This document shows, in pieces, positions 27,602 to 37,051 of a stretch of DNA of 64,000 bases. How positions within the stretch are numbered: the stretch's first letter is position 1; each line of letters begins with the position of its first letter. The translations under genes were made by a program, and so were the position numbers. The DNA comes from Streptococcus marmotae. GTDB lineage: Bacteria > Bacillota > Bacilli > Lactobacillales > Streptococcaceae. The stretch covers positions 1,943,501-2,007,500 of the forward strand of contig NZ_CP015196.1 in NCBI RefSeq assembly GCF_001623565.1, written 5' to 3'. Under the pieces are notes generated by a model, which was not told the origin of the DNA, made no database searches, and worked only from the letters and a program-made list of their open reading frames with translations.

Positions 27602-28576
27602 TTATTTGCTCTTAATATCTTCTATATTCTTAATGAGGATAGAATACGTCCCATTATCATTCTGAATAAATTCAACGGACTCAGCATCCTCATAAATAGT
27701 GGTTGGAACAATCAGTTCAATCCCATTTGAGAGGGATAATTTCTGATTTTCAAATTTTTTCAATTGTCGACTACTGTCAATTTCCTCAAAGCTCACTCTT
27801 TCTGGAATGACATCTTTGAGCTCGTCCACAAATGTCAGGCGGGCAGTTAAGTTATCATCAAAAAGTTGATTGGCCAATTTCTCTGGTGATAGAGCATTGT
27901 CTTCTTCCAGATGATTGAAAATAGCTGACTTGATTTTGGATTGGAATTGGAAATCAGCTTGGTTGAAATTCTCTGCAATTTTTTGAGCTGTTTGCTCAAC
28001 TGCCTTGATTGATTTCTTGGCTGAGATAACTGGATTGTCTTGTAGGACATTATCTGAAAAATAATTTAAGAAGGTCCCATTGTACTTAATCCGTTTTTCA
28101 ATCAGGTAGTATTTGCGGTTTTGGAGGTTAAGAATCAGAGCCTCATCAGGAGCAGAACCTGCACTGGGCAGATTATTCTGAGTGAGTTTAAGGGGACTAT
28201 CGCTTTCTACTCCTACATGGACTAAATTTTCCCTAAGTGAGATACGTAAAAAGGCAAAATGTTCCACTCCGTTTTTCTCAAAGCGGACAAAAACCAAGTC
28301 GTTGGTTTTGAGATTTTCTGAGACGGAAAATTCTTCTTTCCACAGATTAGCAATCGAGGCAGAACTCGCTAGCAAATCATCTGACAGACAGTCAAGAAAG
28401 GGGCTTTCAGCCCCCAATTGACCAGTCTTTGCTTCATCGGAATAGGAACGCTCAATCTTCTTTCGGAGATATTCCTCAATCTTTGGAGTAATCGTTAAGA
28501 CCTTATCTGCTAGAATTAGTTCAGTATCTTCTGGACTAAACTGGTGAATAACGGCTTCTTTAATATAAATGTCCAT
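27602..28576 (-). CDS. Nucleoid-associated protein (NA37/NdpA-like)
   Basis: A 324-residue protein of the 37-kDa nucleoid-associated family (YejK type). N-terminal [19 protein letters not shown], central [20 protein letters not shown], and C-terminal half rich in charged helices ending in a small beta region. It is cytosolic and, by homology, associated with DNA; its role in streptococci is unproven. It lies 5 bp after glyA and directly before the PvaA-like gene. Confidence 0.82.
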   Translation of the reverse strand: MDIYIKEAVIHQFSPEDTELILADKVLTITPKIEEYLRKKIERSYSDEAKTGQLGAESPFLDCLSDDLLASSASIANLWKEEFSVSENLKTNDLVFVRFEKNGVEHFAFLRISLRENLVHVGVESDSPLKLTQNNLPSAGSAPDEALILNLQNRKYYLIEKRIKYNGTFLNYFSDNVLQDNPVISAKKSIKAVEQTAQKIAENFNQADFQFQSKIKSAIFNHLEEDNALSPEKLANQLFDDNLTARLTFVDELKDVIPERVSFEEIDSSRQLKKFENQKLSLSNGIELIVPTTIYEDAESVEFIQNDNGTYSILIKNIEDIKSK

Positions 28577-28581
28577 GAAGA

Positions 28582-29838
28582 TTAAGCCTCATAAAGCGGA
28601 AAGGCATCTGTCAAGGCCCGTACTTCTTGGCGTACTTCTTCAAGAACTGCTTCATTGTCTGCATTTTCCAAGGCTTTAATGGTCAACTCAGCCACCTTGC
28701 GCGCTTCGTCAATACCGAATCCACGAGCCGTAATCGCTGCAGAACCAATTCGAATACCACTTGTCTTAAATGGTGACAAGGTTTCAAATGGAATAGAATT
28801 TTTATTTAAGGTAATATGGACTTCATCCAAGAGATTTTGGGCTACTTTTCCATTTTCAACGACTTTGGTCACATCAACAAGGAAGAGATGATTATCAGTT
28901 CCGCCTGTGATGACTTGGAATTTATCATGTGCTAGGAAAACATCTGCCATAGCCTTGCTATTTGCAATGACATTTTGAGCATACTCCTTAAAGGCTGGAT
29001 CTAAAACTTCCTTGAAGGCAACTGCTTTGGCAGCAATCACGTGTTCCAGTGGTCCACCTTGAATACCAGGGAAAATCGCTGAATTGATTTTCTTAGCTAA
29101 TTCTTCATCATTGGTCAAAATCAAGCCACCACGAGGTCCACGGAGGGTTTTGTGAGTCGTTGTTGTCGTGATATGAGCATAAGGGACTGGATTTGGATGT
29201 AAACCAGCTGCGACAAGTCCAGCGATATGTGCCATATCAACCATGAGTTTAGCACCAACGCTATCTGCAATTTCACGGAATTTTGCAAAATCAATGATAC
29301 GAGCATAGGCAGAAGCACCTGCGACAATGAGTTTTGGTTGGACTTCTTTTGCCTGGGCTAAAAGGGCATCATAATCTAACAAGCCTGTTTCCTTATCGAC
29401 ATTGTAGGCGACAAAGTTGTAAGTTTGTCCAGAAAAACTAACGGCTGCTCCATGGGTCAAGTGACCGCCTGCTGCTAAGTCCATTCCCATGACCGTATCG
29501 CCTGGCTCAATCAAGGCCATATAGGCTGCACAGTTGGCTTGGCTACCAGAATGAGGCTGGACATTGGCAAATTTTGCCCCAAAGATTTCCTTAGCACGCT
29601 CAATCGCAAGACTTTCCACGATATCTACACACTCCGTTCCACCATAATAACGGCGTGCTGGATAGCCTTCTGCGTATTTATTGGTCAAGATGGAGCCTTG
29701 TGCTGCCATGACCGCTTTTGAAACAACATTTTCTGAAGCAATCAATTCAATATTTTGCTGCTGACGCTGTTCTTCTGCTGAAATAGCATCCCATAGTTCT
29801 TTATCAAATGCCTTGTAATCTTCTTTATCAAAAATCAT
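28582..29838 (-). CDS. glyA: Serine hydroxymethyltransferase
   Basis: A 418-residue PLP enzyme interconverting serine and glycine with tetrahydrofolate, the main source of one-carbon units. The PLP lysine lies in [14 protein letters not shown] (about residue 228), and the folate/substrate motif YYGGTECVD is present near the N-terminus. Full length. Its ATG overlaps the stop of the sua5 gene (ATGA), part of the overlapping operon tdk-prfA-prmC-sua5-glyA. Confidence 0.97.
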   Translation of the reverse strand: MIFDKEDYKAFDKELWDAISAEEQRQQQNIELIASENVVSKAVMAAQGSILTNKYAEGYPARRYYGGTECVDIVESLAIERAKEIFGAKFANVQPHSGSQANCAAYMALIEPGDTVMGMDLAAGGHLTHGAAVSFSGQTYNFVAYNVDKETGLLDYDALLAQAKEVQPKLIVAGASAYARIIDFAKFREIADSVGAKLMVDMAHIAGLVAAGLHPNPVPYAHITTTTTHKTLRGPRGGLILTNDEELAKKINSAIFPGIQGGPLEHVIAAKAVAFKEVLDPAFKEYAQNVIANSKAMADVFLAHDKFQVITGGTDNHLFLVDVTKVVENGKVAQNLLDEVHITLNKNSIPFETLSPFKTSGIRIGSAAITARGFGIDEARKVAELTIKALENADNEAVLEEVRQEVRALTDAFPLYEA

Positions 29839-30440
29839 GTATTTTCTCCTTTAAATGTGAGTTCTGGTAGCTGAGCGAGAAGGTCCTCGCGAGTGATAGC
29901 GCCTTGGCGTAAAATCTGGGCTTCCTCCCCTGACAAGTCCAAAATGGTGGAATCTTGTCCTGTTAAGAAACCATCATCTTTTACCCCAATAACCTCTCCA
30001 TGGAAGTCCTCTATAATCTGATCAAACAAGACACCACTAGTCTTGCCAGAAAGATTCGCGGACGGTCCAATCAGAGGTCCAAATGATGTAATCAAATCAA
30101 GTGTCACAGGGTGGCTAGGAATCCGAAAACCAACTGTCTTCATTCCAGAATTAACCCAGTGAGGAACTTGGTCATTTGCCTGTAAAATAATGGTCAAGGG
30201 CCCAGGTAAAAAACGATCAACGAGCTTCGGTAAAAATGCTGGTTGGTTTTTAGAAAAGGCTAGAATACCCTCCAAAGAAGCAACATTTAAGTTCATCGCC
30301 TTGTCTAACGGACGTTTTTTGAGATCATAGACACGCTGAACAGCTTCTTTATCTAAGGCTCGACCAAACAAGCCATAGACGGTTTCCGTAGGGAGTACGA
30401 CTGCTCCACCAGCTTCTAAAATTTGTGCAATCTTATCCAT
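29835..30440 (-). CDS. L-threonylcarbamoyladenylate synthase (Sua5/YwlC)
   Basis: A 201-residue YrdC-domain protein that makes threonylcarbamoyl-AMP from threonine, bicarbonate and ATP for tRNA t6A. Signatures: [13 protein letters not shown] near the N-terminus, [11 protein letters not shown], and the [10 protein letters not shown] phosphate-binding motif. It lacks the extra C-terminal Sua5 domain (short form). The frame is open to 30488, but the ATG at 30440 begins [20 protein letters not shown], the family start. It overlaps prmC by 8 bp and glyA by 4 bp. Confidence 0.93.
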   Translation of the reverse strand: MDKIAQILEAGGAVVLPTETVYGLFGRALDKEAVQRVYDLKKRPLDKAMNLNVASLEGILAFSKNQPAFLPKLVDRFLPGPLTIILQANDQVPHWVNSGMKTVGFRIPSHPVTLDLITSFGPLIGPSANLSGKTSGVLFDQIIEDFHGEVIGVKDDGFLTGQDSTILDLSGEEAQILRQGAITREDLLAQLPELTFKGENT

Positions 30441-31263
30441 GATCCACCACCACCATCCTATCTTGTCCAAATTGGTCTTTGAGAACACGAACGCGTTTTT
30501 CTGGAAAAGCCGTTTGGAAAAGGTCTTTTACTTGTTGTCCCTGTTTATACCCAATCTCTAGGTAAATTTTCCCTTTTTCCGTCAGAAATTCTGCTGCTCT
30601 TTCTGCAATCTGTCGATAAATAGCAAGCCCGTCTTCTTCTGCAAATAAGGCCATGTGCGGCTCTGAATGAAGCACATTTAAGCCAACTTCTTCCACATCT
30701 GCTCGTGCGATATAGGGGGGATTGGAGACGATGATGTCATACTGTCCCTTGACGTCCTGCCAAACATTGGACTGGACAAAGGCAAGTTCAACTTGGTTCT
30801 GCTTTGCATTTTCCTGAGCAACAGCAAGAGCATCTAGTGAAATGTCTGAGGCTGTTACCCGCCAGTTCGGCTGCGTCTTAGCAAGACTAATCGCAATAGC
30901 ACCGCTTCCTGTTCCAATGTCGAGTACCGCAATGTCTGATTCTGCATTTTCAGCCAAAATCAAGTTAACCAATTCCTCCGTCTCAGGACGGGGAATTAAC
31001 ACTCTTGGATCTACTGAAAATTCCAAACCATGAAAATTTGTCTTTCCAATAATGTATTGGGCCGGAACATGCTGGGCTAGCTGCTGAAAAATCAGCTCTA
31101 ACAGATTCTTATCGTCTTTCGTTACCTCTTTCGTCAGCAATAAAACGAAATCTGTCAGGGTCAGCTGCTTCAATGCACGAAAGGTATAGGCTAGACTTTC
31201 TGGCTCTTCTTCCACCTCGTCCAACTTGCTTTCATAATGTGAAAACAATTGCGCGTAATTCAT
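30433..31263 (-). CDS. prmC: Peptide chain release factor N5-glutamine methyltransferase
   Basis: A 276-residue SAM-dependent methyltransferase that methylates the GGQ glutamine of release factors. N-terminal helical domain (1-75), SAM motif VLDIGTGSGAIAISLA (about 113-128) and the catalytic NPPY in IIVSNPPYIA. It lies directly after its substrate gene prfA (1-bp overlap) and before sua5. Confidence 0.96.
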   Translation of the reverse strand: MNYAQLFSHYESKLDEVEEEPESLAYTFRALKQLTLTDFVLLLTKEVTKDDKNLLELIFQQLAQHVPAQYIIGKTNFHGLEFSVDPRVLIPRPETEELVNLILAENAESDIAVLDIGTGSGAIAISLAKTQPNWRVTASDISLDALAVAQENAKQNQVELAFVQSNVWQDVKGQYDIIVSNPPYIARADVEEVGLNVLHSEPHMALFAEEDGLAIYRQIAERAAEFLTEKGKIYLEIGYKQGQQVKDLFQTAFPEKRVRVLKDQFGQDRMVVVDHG

Positions 31264-32342
31264 TATTTATTCAACTCTTCTAATTTTTGCGTTTGGTCAT
31301 AGAGCACCAAGGCATCAATCACCTCGTCCATTTTACCAGATAAAATCGTATCGAGTTTTTGAAGCGTTAAACCAATACGGTGATCCGTCACACGGTTTTG
31401 AGGGAAATTGTAGGTACGAATCCGCTCTGAACGATCTCCCGTACCAATGGTTGATTTACGCTCTGCATCTTGCTCATCTTGGGCAATTTGGGCAAAGTGA
31501 TCGGCCACACGAGCCCGAATGACCTTCATCGCCTTATCACGGTTTTTCTGCTGAGTACGCTCTTCCTGCATTTCGACCTTGATATTGGTTGGCAAATGGA
31601 CAATCCGCACGGCTGTTGCAACCTTGTTGACGTTCTGTCCACCAGCACCTGAGGCATGGTAAATGTCAATCCGCAAGTCTTTTGGATCGATATCGTACTC
31701 GACTTCTTCGATTTCTGGCATAATCAAGACCGTTGCCGTTGAGGTATGGACACGCCCTTGGCTTTCTGTAACCGGTACACGCTGCACACGGTGAGCACCC
31801 GATTCGTATTTCAACTTAGAATAAACCGATTGTCCAGATACCATGGCAACAACCTCTTTAATCCCACCAACACCATTATAAGAAGCCTCCATGACTTCAA
31901 AGCGCCAGCCTTGGCTTTCTGCAAATTTTTGGTACATGGTCAGCAAATCTCCTGCAAAGAGGGCTGCTTCATCTCCACCAGCTGCTCCACGGATTTCCAA
32001 GATGATGTTCTTGTCGTCATTTGGATCTTTTGGCAGGAGCAAAATCTTTAATTTTTCCTCATAGGCTTCCTTATCAGCCTTGGCAGTCTTGAGTTCTTCC
32101 TTGGCCATTTCTTCTAGGTCCGCATCTCCTGACGCATCCTTAATCATCTCTTCTGCATCAAGAATATTTTGTAAGACTTTTTTATACTCACGGTAGGCTG
32201 TCACCGTATCACGAGTTGCTGCTTCTTCTTTTGATAACTCCATAAAGCGCTTGGTATCGCTGACGACATCTGGGTCACTGAGTAATTCCCCCAATTCTTC
32301 ATAGCGATCTTCTACCGCCTGTAATTGATCATAAATATTCAT
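31263..32342 (-). CDS. prfA: Peptide chain release factor 1
   Basis: A 359-residue RF1 that reads UAA/UAG stop codons. The GGQ catalytic motif lies in [13 protein letters not shown] (about 227-239), and the codon-recognition region (about 180-190) has the RF1-type P-V-T loop ([13 protein letters not shown]). The frame is open to 32384, but the ATG at 32342 gives the usual [17 protein letters not shown] start with GGAGAAAAG upstream. Eight bp downstream of tdk. Confidence 0.97.
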   Translation of the reverse strand: MNIYDQLQAVEDRYEELGELLSDPDVVSDTKRFMELSKEEAATRDTVTAYREYKKVLQNILDAEEMIKDASGDADLEEMAKEELKTAKADKEAYEEKLKILLLPKDPNDDKNIILEIRGAAGGDEAALFAGDLLTMYQKFAESQGWRFEVMEASYNGVGGIKEVVAMVSGQSVYSKLKYESGAHRVQRVPVTESQGRVHTSTATVLIMPEIEEVEYDIDPKDLRIDIYHASGAGGQNVNKVATAVRIVHLPTNIKVEMQEERTQQKNRDKAMKVIRARVADHFAQIAQDEQDAERKSTIGTGDRSERIRTYNFPQNRVTDHRIGLTLQKLDTILSGKMDEVIDALVLYDQTQKLEELNK

Positions 32343-32350
32343 CTTTTCTC

Positions 32351-32920
32351 CTATCTTTCTGGTGCAAAATAGTGTCTGCGACACACAGGGATATAGGTTT
32401 CATTGCCCCCAATTTGAATTTGTTCACCCTCATAAACTGGCTCACCATTCACTGTGCGCAAGACCATAGTTGCCTTTTTGGAACAATATTGACAAATGGT
32501 CTTAATCTCATCGAGCTTATCAGCTAAAAGGAGCAAGTGTTTAGAACCTTCAAATAAGTCATTGCGAAAATCATTTTTGAGACCAAAGGCCATAACCGGC
32601 ACATCTAATTCATCAACCACACGTGCAAAATCATACACATGTTGCTTGGTCAAAAACTGAGCCTCATCAATAAGCACACAGTAAGGTTTTAAGGACAAAT
32701 TTGCAATGTAATCATAGACATTCATCTCCGTTGTAATGGCAACTGCTTCTCGTTGCATTCCGATACGGCTAGCAATCACTCCTACACCCGCCCGTGTGTC
32801 CAGCGCTGAAGTCATGATAACAACATCTTTTCCCTGTTCCTCGTAGTTATGCGCCACTTTCAAAATCTCAATGGTCTTTCCGGAGTTCATCGAACCATAT
32901 TTAAAATAAAATTGAGCCAC
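32351..32920 (-). CDS. tdk: Thymidine kinase
   Basis: A 189-residue type II thymidine kinase phosphorylating thymidine in the salvage pathway. P-loop GSMNSGKT (about 9-16), the DEAQFL motif, and a zinc site built from CQYC and CRRH. The start codon is GTG (32918-32920), chosen because it gives the family N-terminus [26 protein letters not shown] lies upstream. First gene of a seven-gene operon. Confidence 0.95.
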   Translation of the reverse strand: MAQFYFKYGSMNSGKTIEILKVAHNYEEQGKDVVIMTSALDTRAGVGVIASRIGMQREAVAITTEMNVYDYIANLSLKPYCVLIDEAQFLTKQHVYDFARVVDELDVPVMAFGLKNDFRNDLFEGSKHLLLLADKLDEIKTICQYCSKKATMVLRTVNGEPVYEGEQIQIGGNETYIPVCRRHYFAPER

Positions 32921-33037
32921 TTTTTTCTTTCCAATCTATCAAACTCATTCATTCCATTCTACCATAAATTCACCAAATGCGGTACTAGAGAAAATGAAAA
33001 AAGCGTTTCCGTTCGGCTATCGCTCTACTAAGAAATA

Positions 33038-33046
33038 TGTTATACT
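33038..33046 (+). promoter_or_regulatory. Extended -10 promoter of the tautomerase gene
   Basis: TGTTATACT, about 30 bp before the ATG at 33075. The -35 region is weak. Confidence 0.55.
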
Positions 33047-33074
33047 AGTCCTAGTAAAGAAAAAGGAGAATCTT

Positions 33075-33260
33075 ATGCCATTTGTACGAATTGACTTATT
33101 TGAAGGACGGACTGAAGAACAAAAAATTGCCCTAGCACGTGAAGTGACAGAAGTCGTCTCTCGTAATACCAATGCTCCAAAAGAAGCCATTCATGTCTTC
33201 ATCAACGATATGCCAGAAGGCACCTACTACCCTCACGGCGAAATGAAACGAAAAGGGTAA
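33075..33260 (+). CDS. 4-oxalocrotonate tautomerase family protein
   Basis: A 61-residue tautomerase with the catalytic Pro1 (MPFVRIDLFEGRTEEQK) exposed after removal of Met, and Arg residues typical of the 4-OT fold. AAAAGGAG precedes the ATG; the frame open to 32994 is not used. It probably forms homohexamers. Small 4-OT paralogues are common in Gram-positive bacteria and their physiological substrate is generally unknown. It lies alone, divergent from tdk, and a terminator follows. Confidence 0.9.
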   Translation: MPFVRIDLFEGRTEEQKIALAREVTEVVSRNTNAPKEAIHVFINDMPEGTYYPHGEMKRKG

Positions 33261-33275
33261 CAAGCTAACGAAGTA

Positions 33276-33311
33276 GCTCCTTGAGAATGTTAATTTCTCA
33301 AGGCTTTTTTG
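33276..33311 (+). terminator. Terminator of the tautomerase gene
   Basis: AGCTCCTTGAGAA (33275-33287) pairs largely with TTCTCAAGGCT (33294-33304), followed by six T. Confidence 0.85.
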
Positions 33312-33519
33312 TTTGAGGTAGCTTTCTTTCCGCAACTAATACTCTATTCATATCAACAGTAGCATTTTTCAATACGTTATTAGGTATTCAAAGATTAGAC
33401 AAAAGTGTCCATCCTTGCTTCTTTTCCAGCTGTAACAGTTTGACTTATATCAATGTTCAGGGGAGTGACGATTGATGCCTGAGCTTAGAAATCAAAAAGC
33501 GAGGATTGTCTGGTTTCTT

Positions 33520-33665
33520 ATACTCTATAAAACGTTGATAAATCAACATTCTATTAGAAGAGGCTAGCGAACAATTCTTTGCTAGCTCTATTTCCAACCT
33601 TTCACAATTAGCTAGTTAACATGCAGAGGGGGATAAGTTGGTTATTTTTGAATTTCAATGAGTAT
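33520..33665. repeat. BOX-like repeat element (146 bp)
   Basis: Begins ATACTCTATAAAACGTTGAT and ends TTTTTGAATTTCAATGAGTAT. It shares the terminal ATACTC...GAGTAT pair, the TATTTCCAACCTT core and a GTTAAC block with the reverse complement of 25471-25641, though other interior parts differ (GCTAGCGAACAATTCTTTGCTAGC hairpin here). Confidence 0.6.
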
Positions 33666-33691
33666 AACTTTACGTTTTACCTATCTATTAA

Positions 33692-33731
33692 TACCCAAAA
33701 ATACCTTGGAAACTCCAAGGCATTTCTGGGT
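33692..33731 (-). terminator. Terminator of the MATE gene
   Basis: CCTTGG-AAACT-CCAAGG core with flanking AAAATAC/GCATTT pairing; on the minus strand it is followed by a T-tract (TATTTTTGGG). Confidence 0.8.
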
Positions 33732-33735
33732 AGAG

Positions 33736-35082
33736 CTATTTTATAGCTGCCTGTTTTACAATATAGTTTAAACGACTATTCAAGCAAATACCGCAAACAA
33801 AAATTCCAACAACAAGGCCGATCCAATAAGCAAACGGACCTAGTGATGTCCGGCTATCGAGTAAAAAGGCAATCGGAAAGGTCATACTCCAGTAAGAGAC
33901 AAGCCCGATAATAAAGGGAACCGTCGTATCCTTATAGCCACGTAAAATTCCCTGAATCGGTGCTGTAAAGGCATCTGCCAATTGGAAAAAGAGGGCATAG
34001 GTCAGAAATTGAGAAGTCAGCTCAATAAAGGCTACATTATGACCATAAAGAGTTGCCACCATTGGTCTAAAAAAATACAGGAAAGACAAGGTCAGAGAGG
34101 CAAAACCGAATGCACTCAAGCGGCCCAACCGACTGTATTTTCTGACATCTTGATAGCGTTTTGCACCAATTTCATAAGAAATCACAATTGGTAGAGCTGA
34201 AGAAATACTCAGCGGGAAGGCATAGAGCAAGGTCGCAAAGTTCATAGCAGCTTGGTGTGAGGCAATGACCTGTGAAGAGAATTTAGACATATAGAGTCCA
34301 ACAACAGCAAAAATCGCTACTTCCGCAAAAATCTGTAGTCCAATTGGCAAGCCGATTCTCAAATCTTCTTTTATAAAGGACCAGTCAAGAGTGCTTATTT
34401 TCCAAATTTGATATTCCTTGACCTTGGGATGACGATACATCACCATGAGGACAATCAGTAGAACCGCCCAATAAGAAAGGGCTGTTCCCAATCCTGTACC
34501 TGCTCCTCCCAGTTTTGGCAAGCCCCACTTCCCATAAATCAAGAGATAGTTGAAAAAGGAGTTAAAAGGCACAATCAAGAGCATCAAATACATGGATAGC
34601 CTTGTTAAGCCAAGAGAATCAAAAAAGGAACGAAAAACGCTAAACAACAAGAGAGGAAAAATCCCAATCAAAATGTAAAAAAGATAGCGCTCTGCAACTT
34701 GAAAGACAGCCTTTTCCAGATGAAGCATTCCCAAAATAGGCACAGCTCCTCCAAAGACAAGAAGCAGTAAAATCAGGGCAAGACCAAGGGCTAAATAGAT
34801 AAATTGGTGTAGCTCTTTACGAATAGATTCCTTAGCACCGCTGCCTAAATGCTGTCCGATAATGGGAACAAGAGCTGAAACAATTCCCGTCGATAAGGCA
34901 AAAAAAGGATTCCACAAACTAGTTGCCATCGAAACGCCGGCTAAATCAACCGTACTGTATTGACCAGTCATCATAGTATCGATAAAACTGGCTGAAAAGT
35001 TTGCAAATTGATAAATTAAAATAGGCACAAAAATCTGGATAAATAAGCGGATTTTTTCTCGCCAAGTTGCTGTTTGGTACAT
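33736..35082 (-). CDS. MATE-family multidrug/metabolite efflux protein
   Basis: A 448-residue integral membrane protein with twelve predicted membrane segments in two homologous halves. Typical MATE motifs include FIDTMMTGQYSTVDLAGVS after TM1 and GSGAKESIRKE in the loop between TM2 and TM3. It exports drugs or metabolites using an ion gradient. It stands alone; no regulator lies beside it. The substrate cannot be read from the sequence. Confidence 0.9.
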   Translation of the reverse strand: MYQTATWREKIRLFIQIFVPILIYQFANFSASFIDTMMTGQYSTVDLAGVSMATSLWNPFFALSTGIVSALVPIIGQHLGSGAKESIRKELHQFIYLALGLALILLLLVFGGAVPILGMLHLEKAVFQVAERYLFYILIGIFPLLLFSVFRSFFDSLGLTRLSMYLMLLIVPFNSFFNYLLIYGKWGLPKLGGAGTGLGTALSYWAVLLIVLMVMYRHPKVKEYQIWKISTLDWSFIKEDLRIGLPIGLQIFAEVAIFAVVGLYMSKFSSQVIASHQAAMNFATLLYAFPLSISSALPIVISYEIGAKRYQDVRKYSRLGRLSAFGFASLTLSFLYFFRPMVATLYGHNVAFIELTSQFLTYALFFQLADAFTAPIQGILRGYKDTTVPFIIGLVSYWSMTFPIAFLLDSRTSLGPFAYWIGLVVGIFVCGICLNSRLNYIVKQAAIK

Positions 35083-35162
35083 GAATACTCCTATTTTCTA
35101 ACATATACTAATACCTCATTTTAAGAAAGAAATGAGTGAATGTCAAACTTAAAGAACACCAA

Positions 35163-35197
35163 AAGGAAGGTTAAGCTTCTCTGCTAACCTTCCACTT
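35163..35197 (-). terminator. Terminator of the two-component system
   Basis: GGAAGGTTA (35165-35173) pairs with TAACCTTCC (35185-35193), with TTTT following on the minus strand. Confidence 0.8.
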
Positions 35198-35210
35198 TTT
35201 AGCTTACTTT

Positions 35211-36242
35211 TTAATTTCTTGTCCGTAAAATCAACGAAAAAGCCGAACCCTGTCCCAATTCACTTTGAACTGTAATCTGTCCATTGAGCTGATGGGCTAA
35301 TTCTTGTGCGATATACAAGCCCAAGCCATAGCCACCTGTACTCATGTTGCGAGAAGATTCTACGCGGTAGAGGAGTTTAAAAATCTGATGCAATTCTTCT
35401 TTAGGAATGCCTTGTCCGTGGTCTTTAACGGTGATTTTGAGCTGGTCATCCGTTAAGACAGCATGGATTTGCAAAGGCGATCCGCTTGGAGAATATTTGA
35501 GTGCATTGCTGACGAGATTGACCAAAATCCGCAAGAGCTTATCATAATCACTTATGATTTTAGCAGAGGCAGGCTCGACCTGAATATCCACCTCTCGACC
35601 TTCTTGGTCTAGCTTTAACTGAAACTCGGATAAGGTATCAATCAGGAGCTTGTCGATGAAAATAGCTTGCAAGGAGCCTTCTTCTCGCTCTAGCGTATTG
35701 AGAGTGACATTATTGAGAGATTCGACCAATTTATTGAGGCGGTCGGTCTGCCTACGAATGGTTTTGAGATAATAATCCCGTTCATTTTCTAAAATCAAGC
35801 CATCCAGCATTCCCTCAACCGTCGCCTGAATAGAGGTAATCGGTGTTTTAATATCATGAGAGAGCTGGGCAATCATGATATTTTTTTCCTTTTCACTGTT
35901 CTCTAACGACTGAAAACTGTCTTCCAGCTTTACAGTCATAGTATTTAAAGTTTGAGCGAATTCTTGAAATTCAAGCGGACTACGAACATCATCAATGGTT
36001 TCAAAATGATTTTTAGAAATCCCTTCAATATGATTACTTAATTTTTCCAAGGATGTAAAGACCCGCCTCATCAGCATTAGGCTGACAAAAGCTCCCACAA
36101 GACTAGCAACAAGCGTTGTCAAGAGAATAAAAATTTCTCCTTTTTCAGGAATTAGCATCCGATTAACCGCCCAAATGAGGGACAAGAGGATAATCAAGGT
36201 AGAGGTCAAGTATCCGATAAGAATAAAATATTTTAACTTCAT
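35211..36242 (-). CDS. TCS08/SaeS-like sensor histidine kinase
   Basis: 343 residues. Two membrane helices (about 5-27 and 36-58) joined by a loop of only eight or nine residues, as in the intramembrane-sensing SaeS; a HAMP-like linker; the H-box with phosphohistidine H129 in AQLSHDIKTPIT; N-box (VNLVSNALKYS) and G-boxes (DHGQGI, GYGLGLYIA). It starts one base after the regulator's stop codon. The pair lies directly downstream of a PavB-like adhesin gene, the same arrangement as pavB-rr08-hk08 in pneumococcus, so it likely controls surface adhesins. S. sanguinis/S. pyogenes SptS is another relative. Confidence 0.88.
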   Translation of the reverse strand: MKLKYFILIGYLTSTLIILLSLIWAVNRMLIPEKGEIFILLTTLVASLVGAFVSLMLMRRVFTSLEKLSNHIEGISKNHFETIDDVRSPLEFQEFAQTLNTMTVKLEDSFQSLENSEKEKNIMIAQLSHDIKTPITSIQATVEGMLDGLILENERDYYLKTIRRQTDRLNKLVESLNNVTLNTLEREEGSLQAIFIDKLLIDTLSEFQLKLDQEGREVDIQVEPASAKIISDYDKLLRILVNLVSNALKYSPSGSPLQIHAVLTDDQLKITVKDHGQGIPKEELHQIFKLLYRVESSRNMSTGGYGLGLYIAQELAHQLNGQITVQSELGQGSAFSLILRTRN

Positions 36243-36929
36243 TTACACCTCCAACTTATAGCCCAGTCCCCAAACCGTCTTAATGGTAGGAGTTTCAGGC
36301 GTCGCATATTTTGATAGAGCATTCCGAAGACCATGGATGTGGACATTGAGCGTGTTGGTATCATCGATGTATTCTTCCTGCCAGACCCGGTCATACAGTT
36401 CTGTTTTTGAAAAGACACGTTGCGGATTACTCAACAAAATCCAGAGCAAGTCAAATTCCTTATTGGTCAAGTTTAATTCCTTATTTTGAATAAAAGCCTG
36501 GCGTGTGATATGGTTAATTTTTAAATCGCCCACTTGGACATGTTCTTCCTGTTGTTGATTTCGATGAATACGACGCAGGATATTATTGACCCGCAAGACC
36601 AACTCTCTTGGACTAAAAGGCTTGCTGATAAAATCATCAGCTCCTAGGCTGAGCGAGTAAATCTTATCCATATCGGAGGTTTTGGCAGTGATGAACAAAA
36701 ATGGCTGATCAGGCGTGATTGCTTGTACTTCGCTGATCAAGTCATAGCCGTCCATGATAGGCATCATGATGTCTGTGATAATCAAGGCAATGACTTCTTT
36801 TTTATACAGCTCCAGCGCCTCTGCTCCATTGTGGGCAATATGCACTGTATAACCTTCCTGAGCCAAATAGCGGCGATTGATTTCAGTAATTTCAATCTCG
36901 TCATCGACTAATAAGATTGTTTTATTCAT
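36243..36929 (-). CDS. TCS08/SaeR-like response regulator (OmpR family)
   Basis: A 228-residue regulator: receiver domain with phosphoacceptor D53 (IITDIMMPIMDGYDL), the DDE acidic cluster (9-11) and K in FISKPFSP; winged-helix domain with the closing WGLGYKLEV. The frame is open to 36950, but the ATG at 36929, preceded by GGAGGAATTGTG, gives the family start MNKTILLVDDE. Its promoter overlaps a perfect inverted repeat (36953-36983), and a SaeR-like direct repeat lies upstream of the neighbouring adhesin. Confidence 0.92.
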   Translation of the reverse strand: MNKTILLVDDEIEITEINRRYLAQEGYTVHIAHNGAEALELYKKEVIALIITDIMMPIMDGYDLISEVQAITPDQPFLFITAKTSDMDKIYSLSLGADDFISKPFSPRELVLRVNNILRRIHRNQQQEEHVQVGDLKINHITRQAFIQNKELNLTNKEFDLLWILLSNPQRVFSKTELYDRVWQEEYIDDTNTLNVHIHGLRNALSKYATPETPTIKTVWGLGYKLEV

Positions 36930-36952
36930 CACAATTCCTCCTTCATACAAAA

Positions 36953-36992
36953 TAGTGTTATACTTCTTGCAAGTATAACACTATTGTAGCAA
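36953..36992 (-). promoter_or_regulatory. Promoter of the two-component system with a 13-bp inverted repeat
   Basis: TAGTGTTATACTT (36953-36965) and AAGTATAACACTA (36971-36983) are perfect inverted arms around CTTGC. On the minus strand the arm containing TATACT is the -10, preceded by TGT, with TTGAAA 18 bp upstream as -35. The repeat therefore covers the -10 and the transcription start, as an operator would. Confidence 0.65.
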
Positions 36993-37051
36993 TTCTTTCA
37001 AGTCATATCCTTAGGAAATTGACTTGATTAGAATTTAGCTGATGCTACGGT

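Larger units (their letters stand above)
33312..33735. other. Intergenic region with a BOX-like repeat
   Basis: No gene. It contains the BOX-like element at 33520-33665 and a terminator at 33692-33731. The first 200 bases show nothing recognisable. Confidence 0.6.
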
